From Comamonadaceae bacterium (GTDB lineage Bacteria > Pseudomonadota > Gammaproteobacteria > Burkholderiales > Burkholderiaceae_C): 41,637 bases of DNA. Position 1 is the first letter of the stretch. Every line of letters begins with the position of its first letter. Made by a program: the position numbers and the translations under genes. The notes beneath the pieces were generated by a model that made no database searches, was not told the origin of the DNA, and worked only from the letters and a program-made list of their open reading frames with translations. The stretch covers positions 1 to 41,637 of the forward strand of contig JAJTGB010000014.1 of assembly GCA_021298995.1 (NCBI GenBank), written 5' to 3'. Shown piece after piece: positions 33,075 to 41,035 of the stretch.

Positions 33075-35219
33075 ATGACTTTTAAATACAAAACACTTTC
33101 ATGGGCCTGTGTGTCCTATGTACTTGGCTGCGGTGCGTTTCAGGCACAAGCCCAAACGCCCTCGAGTATTTCAACCACAGCCAACGATACCGTGGTGATA
33201 TCGGGTTCGAGATCTGCAGCAAAACTTTCAGAAACAGCCGCTGCCATTGGGCTGGTGACACGCAAGCAATGGGACGAAGAAATGCCCAAAACAATAGGCG
33301 AGATCATCAACCGAATTCCGGGTGTTTTTTGGAATGACTTGGGCAATGAGCAGCACAGCATGTCCATTCGCCAACCCATCAGCACCGGTGCTGTTTACCA
33401 ATACCTTGAAGACGGCATACCGATTCGGCCCTTGGGTGTTTTCAACCACAACGCCTTGAACGAAAACAACATGAATGCAGCCGCAGGCATTGAGGTGGTG
33501 AAAGGCGCGGCTTCCTCTTTGTATGGCAGCAATGCCGTGGGTGGTGCCGTCAATTTCTTAAGCCAACGCTCGTCCAAAACACCAACAGGATATTTGGGAG
33601 TGCGTTATGACGACGTTGATGGCTTTACCCGAGTTGACTCAGGTGCCAGCAACACTTGGGGAGATTTGGGCTTGCGGTTTTCTCACTACAGCTCACACCG
33701 TCAAAGTCAAAATTGGCAAGAATACAGTGGCGGTCGCAAGGACTCTTTTTCATTGCGAGCAGACTACAACTTATCAGCCACTTCTTGGATGCGAGCTTCT
33801 TTGATCAAGACAGACTTGGACACTGAAACGCCTGGTAGTGTGTTTGAAACAGACTATCGCAATTCTGTGGGCAAAAGTTTGAACACCTTTACATGGCGCA
33901 AAGACATCACCACCCGTGCCAATGTGGCTTGGGAGGGCGAAATCACCGCAGGCGGCGTGACCACGGTCACGGCATTCACTCGCCAAAATGACCATGGGCA
34001 ATTGCCCAACTACACCATCACGGGTTGTGCAGGAACTACTTGCAGAGGCACTTTAAACAACAACCATGTTGAGTCACTGGGTGTGGATGTGAAACACGAT
34101 CAAAAGTTGAATGGGAACAAGGCCAAATTGGTCTCGGGCTTAACCATCGATCGAAGTCAAAATGTTTTTGTGTCTGACAATTTGGCGATCACCCGCGATA
34201 CCACTACGGGGCGGTATCTTTCTTACACGCTTAACAGTCTGAAAAACCCAACTGGGGTTCGCAATTACAGCGCAGACATCTTCAACCATGCAGCCTTTGC
34301 TCAATTTGAATTTTTACCCATCGACAAACTGCGCATCGTGGCGGGTGGTCGCTACGACAGCATTTCGTATGACTTTAAAAATAATCTAACACCAGGTGCC
34401 AACTATGGAGCAGCCAACGAAATCAGAGGTTTCAGTCGAGTGACTCCCAAGGTAGGTGGCACCTACGCACTTGATTCAAGAAACAGTTTTTACGGCAACC
34501 TGAGCCAAGGTTTTACGCCGCCCGAGGTCAGTCAGTTGTATGGCAAAACCGCTGTGCCCGATTTGAAACCTGCGGTCTATGACAACACCGAGTTGGGCTG
34601 GCGAGCTGCTTTGCTCGATGGCAGTGTGAAGTTGGATTCGGCTATTTACAGGCTGGACGGCAAGGACACCATTGTGAGCTACACCCCTGCTGTGGGCGAC
34701 AGTAGCAATCAAAACGCGGGTCAAACGCGCAGCGAGGGCTTAGAGATTGCATTGAGCCAAGATGGGAAAAAGATGGATTGGCGATTTGGTGCAACGTGGG
34801 CTCAACACACCTACTTAAACTACAAGGTGAGTGACAAAGTGGGTGCGATAGAAGACTACTCTGGCAAAACCATGAAACAAGCGCCGGCACACGCCGTCAA
34901 TGCCTCGGTGACTTACAAGTTTGCACCAGGTGCACGCATTTCCCTGACCGTGATCAAGCAGGGCAGTTCTTGGATGAACGATGCCAACACGGTGAAGTAC
35001 GAAGGGCACACCTTGTTCAATGTGCATGCCAGCCAAAAACTGCAGGGTGGCTGGGAAGTGTGGGGTCAAGTTCGCAATTTGACCAACCAACGCTACTCTG
35101 ACAGCGCTTCAAGCTCTTACAAGGGTACCGGCACCTATTCTCCCAACACGCAAAACACCTACCAACTTGGGGCGCCTCGCAGTGTCATGGTGGGCTTGAA
35201 CAAGTCTTTTGGCACTTGA
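33075..35219 (+). CDS. TonB-dependent outer-membrane receptor, probably copper uptake
   Basis: A 714-residue outer-membrane receptor with signal peptide ending near FQAQAQ, a TonB-box-like DTVVISGSR near residue 37, a plug domain (TIGEIINRIPGVFWND ... GIEVVKGAASSLYGSNAVGGAVNF, about residues 70-170) and a beta-barrel ending VMVGLNKSFGT. TonB receptors take up siderophores, cobalamin or metals at the expense of proton motive force. The flanking PCu(A)C, DUF2946 and cysteine-rich propeller suggest copper or a copper complex; the ligand is inferred from context only. Confidence 0.9.
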   Translation: MTFKYKTLSWACVSYVLGCGAFQAQAQTPSSISTTANDTVVISGSRSAAKLSETAAAIGLVTRKQWDEEMPKTIGEIINRIPGVFWNDLGNEQHSMSIRQPISTGAVYQYLEDGIPIRPLGVFNHNALNENNMNAAAGIEVVKGAASSLYGSNAVGGAVNFLSQRSSKTPTGYLGVRYDDVDGFTRVDSGASNTWGDLGLRFSHYSSHRQSQNWQEYSGGRKDSFSLRADYNLSATSWMRASLIKTDLDTETPGSVFETDYRNSVGKSLNTFTWRKDITTRANVAWEGEITAGGVTTVTAFTRQNDHGQLPNYTITGCAGTTCRGTLNNNHVESLGVDVKHDQKLNGNKAKLVSGLTIDRSQNVFVSDNLAITRDTTTGRYLSYTLNSLKNPTGVRNYSADIFNHAAFAQFEFLPIDKLRIVAGGRYDSISYDFKNNLTPGANYGAANEIRGFSRVTPKVGGTYALDSRNSFYGNLSQGFTPPEVSQLYGKTAVPDLKPAVYDNTELGWRAALLDGSVKLDSAIYRLDGKDTIVSYTPAVGDSSNQNAGQTRSEGLEIALSQDGKKMDWRFGATWAQHTYLNYKVSDKVGAIEDYSGKTMKQAPAHAVNASVTYKFAPGARISLTVIKQGSSWMNDANTVKYEGHTLFNVHASQKLQGGWEVWGQVRNLTNQRYSDSASSSYKGTGTYSPNTQNTYQLGAPRSVMVGLNKSFGT

Positions 35220-35240
35220 GTTTGATTTGAAAGGAATGTC

Positions 35241-36521
35241 ATGCGATCTTTGAAACATGTGTGGTTGGCGTTGATGGCTTGCGGTCTGCTGGTGCTGGGC
35301 ATGGGCACATCGCTATCTGCCAGCGCGCAAAACAAACCCGCCAAACATGCCAAGCGCATGCAACTGGCCACCGGGGCTGCATTGGCCCCCGATGGTCGCT
35401 TGTGGGTGGTGGGGCTGAATGAGCATGGCCAACTGTTCATGCAGTCTTCACCTGCTCAAGCCCTGGGGCAGTGGACAGCCCCTGTCATTTTGAATACCCA
35501 AAAAGACGAGATTGCAGCCGATGGGGAGTCGCGGCCTAAAATGGCTTTTGGCCCGAATGGTTGGGCTGTTGTCACCTATACGCAACCTCTCGCCAAGCCC
35601 TATACCGGCTTTGTCAGAATGCTTCGAAGCACGGATGGTGGGCAGAACTTCTCAGCGCCATTCACAGTTCACCAAGATCGACAAGAAATCACGCATCGCT
35701 TCGAATCGATTCTTTTTGACTCGCAAGGCCATTTGCACACGCTCTGGATCGACAAGCGTGACATCCCAGCCAAAGGTGCCGGGCCGAAGTACATCGGTGC
35801 AGCCGTGTATGGCAACCTTTCCAAAGATGGCGGTGCCACATTCAGCGCTGATTACAAATTGGCAGACCATTCTTGTGAGTGCTGCCGCATTGCCATGAGC
35901 AACACGCCAGATGGCAAAGTGGCTGCGGTTTGGCGTCATGTGTTTGGTGAGCAGACGCGTGACCATGGTTTTGCCTTTTTGCCGGAGGCCTCTGCAAACG
36001 TGCAGTCCTCATCGAAAGGGCCAACCAAAACCCCTGTCAGAAGCACATTTGACGATTGGCAAATCAATGCATGTCCGCACCATGGACCCGGTCTGGCAGC
36101 CTACCAAGCACAATCTGCCAAAGATGCAGCTTCCAACACTTCCCAAACTGGATTTCACATGGTCTGGTTTGGGATTCGCAAACAAGACGGCCAAGATGTG
36201 GCTGGTGTGAGGTATGCACGTCTTGGTGCCCAAGGTGAACCGCTTTTAAAGACCGTGAAGCCTTTGCCAGATGCACGAGCTGAGCATGCCGACGTCCTTT
36301 CTCACAAACAAAGAGTGGTGATCGTGTGGCGAGTGAGTGAGGGCAGTCAATCCACACTCAAGGCCTGGATTTCAGAAGACGCCGGCCAGAATTTCAATCT
36401 GAAAGTATTGGGCAACGCACAAGGCCCCAATGACCATCCTCGCTTGGTTCAGCGCGCAGAAAAAATGCTTGTGGTGTGGCGCAATACCACGGAGATCAAA
36501 GTTTATGACCTCTCTCCTTGA
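35241..36521 (+). CDS. Secreted Asp-box beta-propeller protein (sialidase-like), CxCC motif
   Basis: This 426-residue protein has a signal peptide (residues 1 to about 30) and at least three Asp-box repeats: STDGGQNF (130-137), SKDGGATF (194-201) and SEDAGQNF near the C-terminus, giving a sialidase-type propeller. Between blades are a SCECCR motif (C212, C214, C215) and a second Cys/His cluster CPHH (278-281). I do not see the arginine triad and Tyr/Glu pair needed for a sialidase. Its position after a TonB receptor and a copper chaperone suggests a periplasmic metal-binding role. It starts 21 bases after the receptor gene. Confidence 0.82.
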   Translation: MRSLKHVWLALMACGLLVLGMGTSLSASAQNKPAKHAKRMQLATGAALAPDGRLWVVGLNEHGQLFMQSSPAQALGQWTAPVILNTQKDEIAADGESRPKMAFGPNGWAVVTYTQPLAKPYTGFVRMLRSTDGGQNFSAPFTVHQDRQEITHRFESILFDSQGHLHTLWIDKRDIPAKGAGPKYIGAAVYGNLSKDGGATFSADYKLADHSCECCRIAMSNTPDGKVAAVWRHVFGEQTRDHGFAFLPEASANVQSSSKGPTKTPVRSTFDDWQINACPHHGPGLAAYQAQSAKDAASNTSQTGFHMVWFGIRKQDGQDVAGVRYARLGAQGEPLLKTVKPLPDARAEHADVLSHKQRVVIVWRVSEGSQSTLKAWISEDAGQNFNLKVLGNAQGPNDHPRLVQRAEKMLVVWRNTTEIKVYDLSP

Positions 36522-37089
36522 TCAACTGAAAGCTTGGTCTATGTTTCATTCAGATACAAACCGCCTGTTCCCAAAGCTCGCTAGCCTGGCTGTGACTTTG
36601 CCAATGTTGTTGGGTCAAGCATTGCATGCGCAAGATCACAAGCACAGCGATAGCGCTCAGAAGCACCAGCATCAGAAGCAGGCTTCTCGGACATTGAGCA
36701 CAACCCATGCATTTCATGAAAAAAGCTGGCCGCAGTTGTTGAAAGAGGGGCCTCGGCCGGCTGCTTATTTGTTCACCACCACTTATTGCAGCACGTGCCC
36801 AGCAGCTTTTGAAGTCCTTCACCAAGCTGTGAAAGAAAAAGGCAAGCCCGTTCCCCTGATGGCCGTCATGATGGATGCCAGTGGCACCAAAGCCCTGAGG
36901 CATGCCAGCCACTTCAAGGGAATCACCAAGATGTATGCCTTTGAAGGCTTTGAGCCCGAGATTAGGCAGTCGGTTGATCCTGCATGGCCCAACGTCACGC
37001 CATATGTTGTGATGATTGATGCCAAGGGAAATTTGCAAAAAGTGATTGGTCCACCAAGCCCAGAAATGCTTAAGCGTTGGCTCCCATGA
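36505..37089 (+). CDS. Exported His-rich thioredoxin-fold protein with CSTC motif
   Basis: This protein of about 194 residues (or 182 from the ATG at 36541) has a hydrophobic signal (LASLAVTLPMLLGQALHAQ), a His-rich linker DHKHSDSAQKHQHQK, and a thioredoxin-like domain with a CxxC (CSTC, C83/C86 from the later start) after a LFTTTYCS strand. The cis-proline-like TPYVVMID region follows. The Sco/TlpA type of protein reduces or metallates the CuA site in the periplasm. The start at 36505 overlaps the upstream gene by 17 bases and has GGAG about 10 bases before it. Position suggests an operon with the propeller gene. Confidence 0.75.
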   Translation: MTSLLDQLKAWSMFHSDTNRLFPKLASLAVTLPMLLGQALHAQDHKHSDSAQKHQHQKQASRTLSTTHAFHEKSWPQLLKEGPRPAAYLFTTTYCSTCPAAFEVLHQAVKEKGKPVPLMAVMMDASGTKALRHASHFKGITKMYAFEGFEPEIRQSVDPAWPNVTPYVVMIDAKGNLQKVIGPPSPEMLKRWLP

Positions 37090-37175
37090 AGGGCCATACT
37101 GGCTTGACCTTCAAGTTCCACAATAGGTTCCAAATCATGTGAAAATTGAGTCCATCAATTACAAGGATAGTGCGC

Positions 37176-38495
37176 ATGAAACGTCCGAATATCATTTTCA
37201 TCGTGGCCGACGATTTGGGATTTGCCGATTTAGGCTGCTACGGCGGTCGTGATGCACATTTCGGCAAAGTGTCGCCCGTCCTGGACGAACTGGCGGCCAA
37301 GGGCTTGAAGTTTGCCAACGGCTATGCCAATTCTCCAGTGTGTTCGCCCACCCGATTTGGGCTCATGACGGCCAGGTATCAGTATCGTTTGCGGGGCGCA
37401 GCGGAAGAGCCCATCAACAGCAAAGCCAGAACCAGCACCACCTTGGGATTGCCCCCCGACCACCCCACATTGCCCTCGCTGCTCAAAGAGCAGGGCTACC
37501 GCACAGCCTTGATTGGCAAGTGGCACTTGGGATATCCGCCAGCCTTTGGCCCTTTGAGGTCTGGCTACGATGAGTTTTTTGGCCCCATGGCAGGCGGTGT
37601 TGATTACTTCACTCATTGTGCTTCTACGGGAGCTCACGATTTGTGGGTTGGCGAAGAAGAGCAGCCGCATGAGGGCTATTTGACCGATTTGATCTCCAAT
37701 CACTCGGTTGATTTTGTGAAGCGCATGGCGCAAGACACCACACAACCTTTCTTTTTGAGCATGCATTACACAGCGCCGCATTGGCCCTGGGAAACTCGAG
37801 AAGACCATGCGCTTGCGCAAACCATCAAAGACAATATCTTTCATCTGCAAGGCGGCAACATTCACACCTACCACCGCATGATTCACCACATGGACGAAGG
37901 CATTGGCTGGGTTGTGCAGGCGCTGAAAGAAACTGGGCAACTAGACAACACCTTGATTGTTTTCACCAGCGACAACGGCGGTGAAAGATTCAGTGACAAC
38001 TGGCCTTTGGTGGGCGGCAAAATGGATCTCACAGAAGGTGGAATACGGGTGCCTTGGATTGCGCACTGGCCTCAAGGCATTGCGCCAGGAACCCTGACCA
38101 CTCAGCATTGCATGACCATGGACTGGTCAGCCACCATGGTGGCGCTAGGCGGTGGGCAGGCCCACATCGATTACCCCTTTGACGGGGTTTCTCTTTTGCC
38201 TTTGTTTCAAAATCCACAAGCGACGTTTGATCGGCCGCTGTTTTGGCGCATGAACCACAGAGGACAACGTGCCGTGCGGGTGGGCGATTGGAAATACTTG
38301 TGTGTGGATGGCAATGACTACTTGTTCAACCTAGAAGAGGATGCGCGTGAACGGGCAAATCTGGGCAAGCAGATGCCAGACAAACTCAAGGCCTTGAAAA
38401 CGCTTTGGGAAGACTGGAATGCCACGATGCCGCCCATTCCAGCCGATGCCACTGTCAGTTTGGGCTTCTCCAACAAAGACATGCCGCAGCGCTGA
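37176..38495 (+). CDS. Sulfatase (arylsulfatase family)
   Basis: A 439-residue type I sulfatase. Metal ligands D12/D13 are in IVADDLG, and the formylglycine motif C-S-P-T-R is at C56-R60. FTSDNGG carries the later Asp/Asn ligands. It hydrolyses sulfate esters after maturation of C56 by a formylglycine-generating enzyme or anSME; neither gene is in the window. There is no signal peptide, so it is probably cytoplasmic. An AAGGA lies about 10 bases before the chosen ATG. It follows the copper block by 87 bases and its relation to it is unclear. Confidence 0.92.
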   Translation: MKRPNIIFIVADDLGFADLGCYGGRDAHFGKVSPVLDELAAKGLKFANGYANSPVCSPTRFGLMTARYQYRLRGAAEEPINSKARTSTTLGLPPDHPTLPSLLKEQGYRTALIGKWHLGYPPAFGPLRSGYDEFFGPMAGGVDYFTHCASTGAHDLWVGEEEQPHEGYLTDLISNHSVDFVKRMAQDTTQPFFLSMHYTAPHWPWETREDHALAQTIKDNIFHLQGGNIHTYHRMIHHMDEGIGWVVQALKETGQLDNTLIVFTSDNGGERFSDNWPLVGGKMDLTEGGIRVPWIAHWPQGIAPGTLTTQHCMTMDWSATMVALGGGQAHIDYPFDGVSLLPLFQNPQATFDRPLFWRMNHRGQRAVRVGDWKYLCVDGNDYLFNLEEDARERANLGKQMPDKLKALKTLWEDWNATMPPIPADATVSLGFSNKDMPQR

Positions 38496-38499
38496 AGCT

Positions 38500-39669
38500 T
38501 TATGCGGCCTGCAGTTTCTGAATAGGCGCTTCCTTGATGGGCAAATTGACGAGGGCTGCCATGGCTGACAAAGCAATGTCTGCCCACCACATCCAGTGGT
38601 AGTCGCCTTGTGCATCAAACACCAAGCCGCCTAAATAAGCGCCTAAAAATCCGCCTATTTGATGCGACAGCAGGGTTAGGCCAAACAAAGTGGCCAAGTA
38701 ACGGATGCCAAACAGTTTGCCCACCAAGGCCGCTGTGGGTGGGACCGTTGCCAACCAAGTTAAGCCCAGGCCCACGGCAAATGCATAGAACGTCCATTCT
38801 GTTTTAGGCGCAACCAAGTACAAAGCAATGAGCACCGCGCGTGAACCGTACATGACGGCCAACACGTATTTGCTGCGGTACAAGTTGACGCACGAGCCTG
38901 CAATCAAGCTGCCAACAATATTGGCCAAGCCTATGAGCGCCAAAGACCAACTCGCGACGGTAGGTGACAGTCCGCACAAACCAACCTCGGTGGGCAAATG
39001 GGTGACTAAAAATGCAATGTGAAAGCCACAGGTAAAAAAACCGAGGTGCAAAAGCAAGTAACTGGGATTGCGCATTGCATCTGAGACGACTTTTTTCAAC
39101 CCTCCTTCTGGCGTCGTAGCCACAGCAGTTGGGGCATGGGTGTCGCTGGTCAAACGGTTGAGCAAGGGAATTGCCAGCAGTGCCACGGCTGCCATAGACC
39201 ACATGGTGCCCATCCAGCCCACCCATTGAATGAGTTTGCCGATGATGGGCGCAAAAACAAATTGCCCAAAAGAGCCACCGGCATTGATGATGCCTGATGC
39301 CGCACCGCGCGCTGTGGCTGGCATACGCTGTGCTGCAGCACCTAGCAAAACAGAGAAGCTACAAGCACCCGATCCAATGGCAGTTAGTAAACCCATGGTG
39401 AGAATCAGGCCCATTTGGCTGCTTACAAAAGGGGTGACTGCTGTGCCCAACACCAAGATGAGCAAGCCATACAACAAGACGGGCCTTGGCCCGTATTTGT
39501 CGGCAAAGGCACCGGCAATGGGTTGAGCCGCCCCCCACACAAATTGACCGATGGCCATGGCCAAACTGATGCTCACAATGCCCAAGCCGGTGTCGGTATT
39601 TAAAGGGCCCACATACAAGCCCATCGATTGGCGAGTTCCCATGGTGATCATGAGAATGGAGGCTGCCAT
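38500..39669 (-). CDS. MFS transporter, possible truncated N-terminus
   Basis: A 389-residue carrier starting MAASILMITMGTRQSMGL, paralogous to the carrier at 10048 (shared MGxRQSxGL, ADKYGxRPV and GGFLGA-like motifs). The paralogue has about 16 more residues before the first helix, so this start leaves a short first helix. The frame stays open upstream to 39789, but the extra residues are a shifted translation of the alpha/beta hydrolase gene. The simplest reading is loss of DNA at the junction. The substrate is unknown. Confidence 0.78.
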   Translation of the reverse strand: MAASILMITMGTRQSMGLYVGPLNTDTGLGIVSISLAMAIGQFVWGAAQPIAGAFADKYGPRPVLLYGLLILVLGTAVTPFVSSQMGLILTMGLLTAIGSGACSFSVLLGAAAQRMPATARGAASGIINAGGSFGQFVFAPIIGKLIQWVGWMGTMWSMAAVALLAIPLLNRLTSDTHAPTAVATTPEGGLKKVVSDAMRNPSYLLLHLGFFTCGFHIAFLVTHLPTEVGLCGLSPTVASWSLALIGLANIVGSLIAGSCVNLYRSKYVLAVMYGSRAVLIALYLVAPKTEWTFYAFAVGLGLTWLATVPPTAALVGKLFGIRYLATLFGLTLLSHQIGGFLGAYLGGLVFDAQGDYHWMWWADIALSAMAALVNLPIKEAPIQKLQAA

Positions 39670-40534
39670 GAGCGATAAATTGAAGCAAGTCTTTGGAAAA
39701 TTGATCTGGCATTTCAAAGTAGGGCAGTGCGCCACTTTGGTAAACCGTGAAGCGCCAGTTTGCGCAATGGGCATAGCGTTGCTTGCCACGGTAATCTACA
39801 AAATCACCGCGGGTGCCGTGGCTCATCCAAACCTTCTGCGCTAACTTGTCATAAACATCGGTGATGTCTGCGCTAAAAAGTTGCGCTGACAAAAAGCACA
39901 AAGGGGCATGCTGGGCGCCGGGCTGGCGTGTGGTCCAAACAGCATAGCGGTACATCTCTTCGTCAATGTTATTGGAGCCCCAAGTCTTGTTCAAAAAATA
40001 TCGAATCACTTTTGGTCGAGTGAGCAAATTGAAGATGGAAAGCCCCCAACCAGGGCCCTTAAGTAACTTCCATAGCCAATTGAGTCCATAGGTTTGACCT
40101 TCCGGCGCTTGTCGGAGTTTCAAGCCTGTGAAGCCGGTGGGGCTGACCAAAGAAATAGTTTCAAAGTGGGCTGGTTGTTCAGCAGCGGCTCGAGCTAAAA
40201 ATTCGCATGACAAAGAAACAGCCAATGCATCGATTGCTTGATTGCCGTGTAGGGCTCGAATGTGTCGAACCAAGTCATGAATGGCATCGGTCATGAGCCG
40301 GGGTGTGTACAAGCGATTGGCACGTTCTGACATGCCGTAACCGGGCAGATCGATGGCGTAGACAGTTCGGTACTGGCTCAAAGATTCAAAAAGGGGGCGA
40401 ACTTCGGCAGCGCTGGCAGCTGCATTGATGGTGTGTACCAATATAACAGGACGACCTTGCCCCTTCACATACGCACAAAGGTGACCTGTGCCACTGGAAA
40501 TGGTTTGGAGTTGCCCGTTTAAAGCAGATTTCAA
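39359..40534 (-). CDS. Alpha/beta hydrolase running out of frame into MFS gene
   Basis: Residues 1-288 form an alpha/beta hydrolase: PVILVHTINAAASA near 29-42, AIDLPGYGMSE near 60-70, nucleophile elbow VSLSCEF with Ser109, and Asp244 in SHGTRGDFVDY. The region where the catalytic His normally falls reads GALPYFE (Tyr272), so the triad lacks a visible His. After residue 288 (39671) the frame continues 103 codons into the MFS gene, out of frame with it; these residues look meaningless. TTG at 40534 is the only usable start after an in-frame stop. I suspect a decayed gene fused by deletion, but a sequencing or assembly error is possible. Confidence 0.6.
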   Translation of the reverse strand: MKSALNGQLQTISSGTGHLCAYVKGQGRPVILVHTINAAASAAEVRPLFESLSQYRTVYAIDLPGYGMSERANRLYTPRLMTDAIHDLVRHIRALHGNQAIDALAVSLSCEFLARAAAEQPAHFETISLVSPTGFTGLKLRQAPEGQTYGLNWLWKLLKGPGWGLSIFNLLTRPKVIRYFLNKTWGSNNIDEEMYRYAVWTTRQPGAQHAPLCFLSAQLFSADITDVYDKLAQKVWMSHGTRGDFVDYRGKQRYAHCANWRFTVYQSGALPYFEMPDQFSKDLLQFIAHGSLHSHDHHGNSPIDGLVCGPFKYRHRLGHCEHQFGHGHRSICVGGGSTHCRCLCRQIRAKARLVVWLAHLGVGHSSHPFCKQPNGPDSHHGFTNCHWIGCL

Positions 40535-40596
40535 TGCGCTCTTTCAATGCCCGAAAATTTGATTTTCGCACAATGGTGGCATCAACAGCAGACTGA

Positions 40597-40632
40597 AAAG
40601 GCGTCAACACACCCGTGTGTTGTTGACGCCTT
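40597..40632 (-). terminator. Terminator of the Ala/Lys-rich gene
   Basis: On the minus strand, AAGGCGTCAACAACACAC pairs with GTGTGTTGACGCCTT with a 3-base bulge, and the stem ends in TTTT. It lies 10 bases after the stop of the 40643-40888 gene. Confidence 0.75.
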
Positions 40633-40642
40633 GAGGGGGAAC

Positions 40643-40888
40643 TTACTTTTTGGCGCTGTCTTTGGTGGCTTCTTTGGCTACTTTTTCAGCTTTTTTGCCA
40701 TCTGTTTTGGCTTCAGTTTTAGCCGCGGCTTTGGCATCTGCTTTCACATCTGCTTTGACATCCGTTTTAGCTTCTGCCTTCACAGTTGCAGTGGCGGGTG
40801 CTGTAGCAGGTGCTGCGGCAGGTGTGGTGGCGAACGCTGCTGCTGAGAATGCGCCAATGATCAAGGTAGCGAGAAGTTTAGTCATCAT
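40643..40888 (-). CDS. Small exported Ala/Lys-rich protein
   Basis: An 81-residue protein with a signal peptide (MTKLLATLIIGAFSAAAFA) followed by a low-complexity region: an Ala/Pro/Thr stretch, then repeated KADVKADAKA-like units ending KDSAKK. The composition resembles acid-shock or histone H1-like basic proteins but is periplasmic if the signal works. The function is unknown. It has its own terminator, so it is a real single-gene transcript. Confidence 0.75.
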   Translation of the reverse strand: MMTKLLATLIIGAFSAAAFATTPAAAPATAPATATVKAEAKTDVKADVKADAKAAAKTEAKTDGKKAEKVAKEATKDSAKK

Positions 40889-40991
40889 GTTTCCTTCATG
40901 TTGTTTGAAAACTCCACCGATCGGGAGTGTTCATTCAACGGCAAGGAAGACACACTTGTTGACCGAAATATTTAATTATTTGTGTCAACTT

Positions 40992-41021
40992 AAGGGCAAC
41001 ATTCACGTTAATGTTGCCCTT
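40992..41021. terminator. Hairpin after the right-edge Bug gene
   Basis: AAGGGCAACATT (40992-41003) is mirrored exactly by AATGTTGCCCTT (41010-41021). On the plus strand TATTTTTG follows; on the minus strand, where the Bug gene ends at 41036, the tail is weaker. It probably ends the Bug transcript. Confidence 0.65.
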
Positions 41022-41035
41022 TATTTTTGCTCATT

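Noticed and set aside
35241-36521. Exo-alpha-sialidase function for the Asp-box protein
   Set aside because: Asp boxes are present but I cannot see the catalytic arginine triad or Tyr/Glu pair, and the context is metal handling, not glycan degradation.
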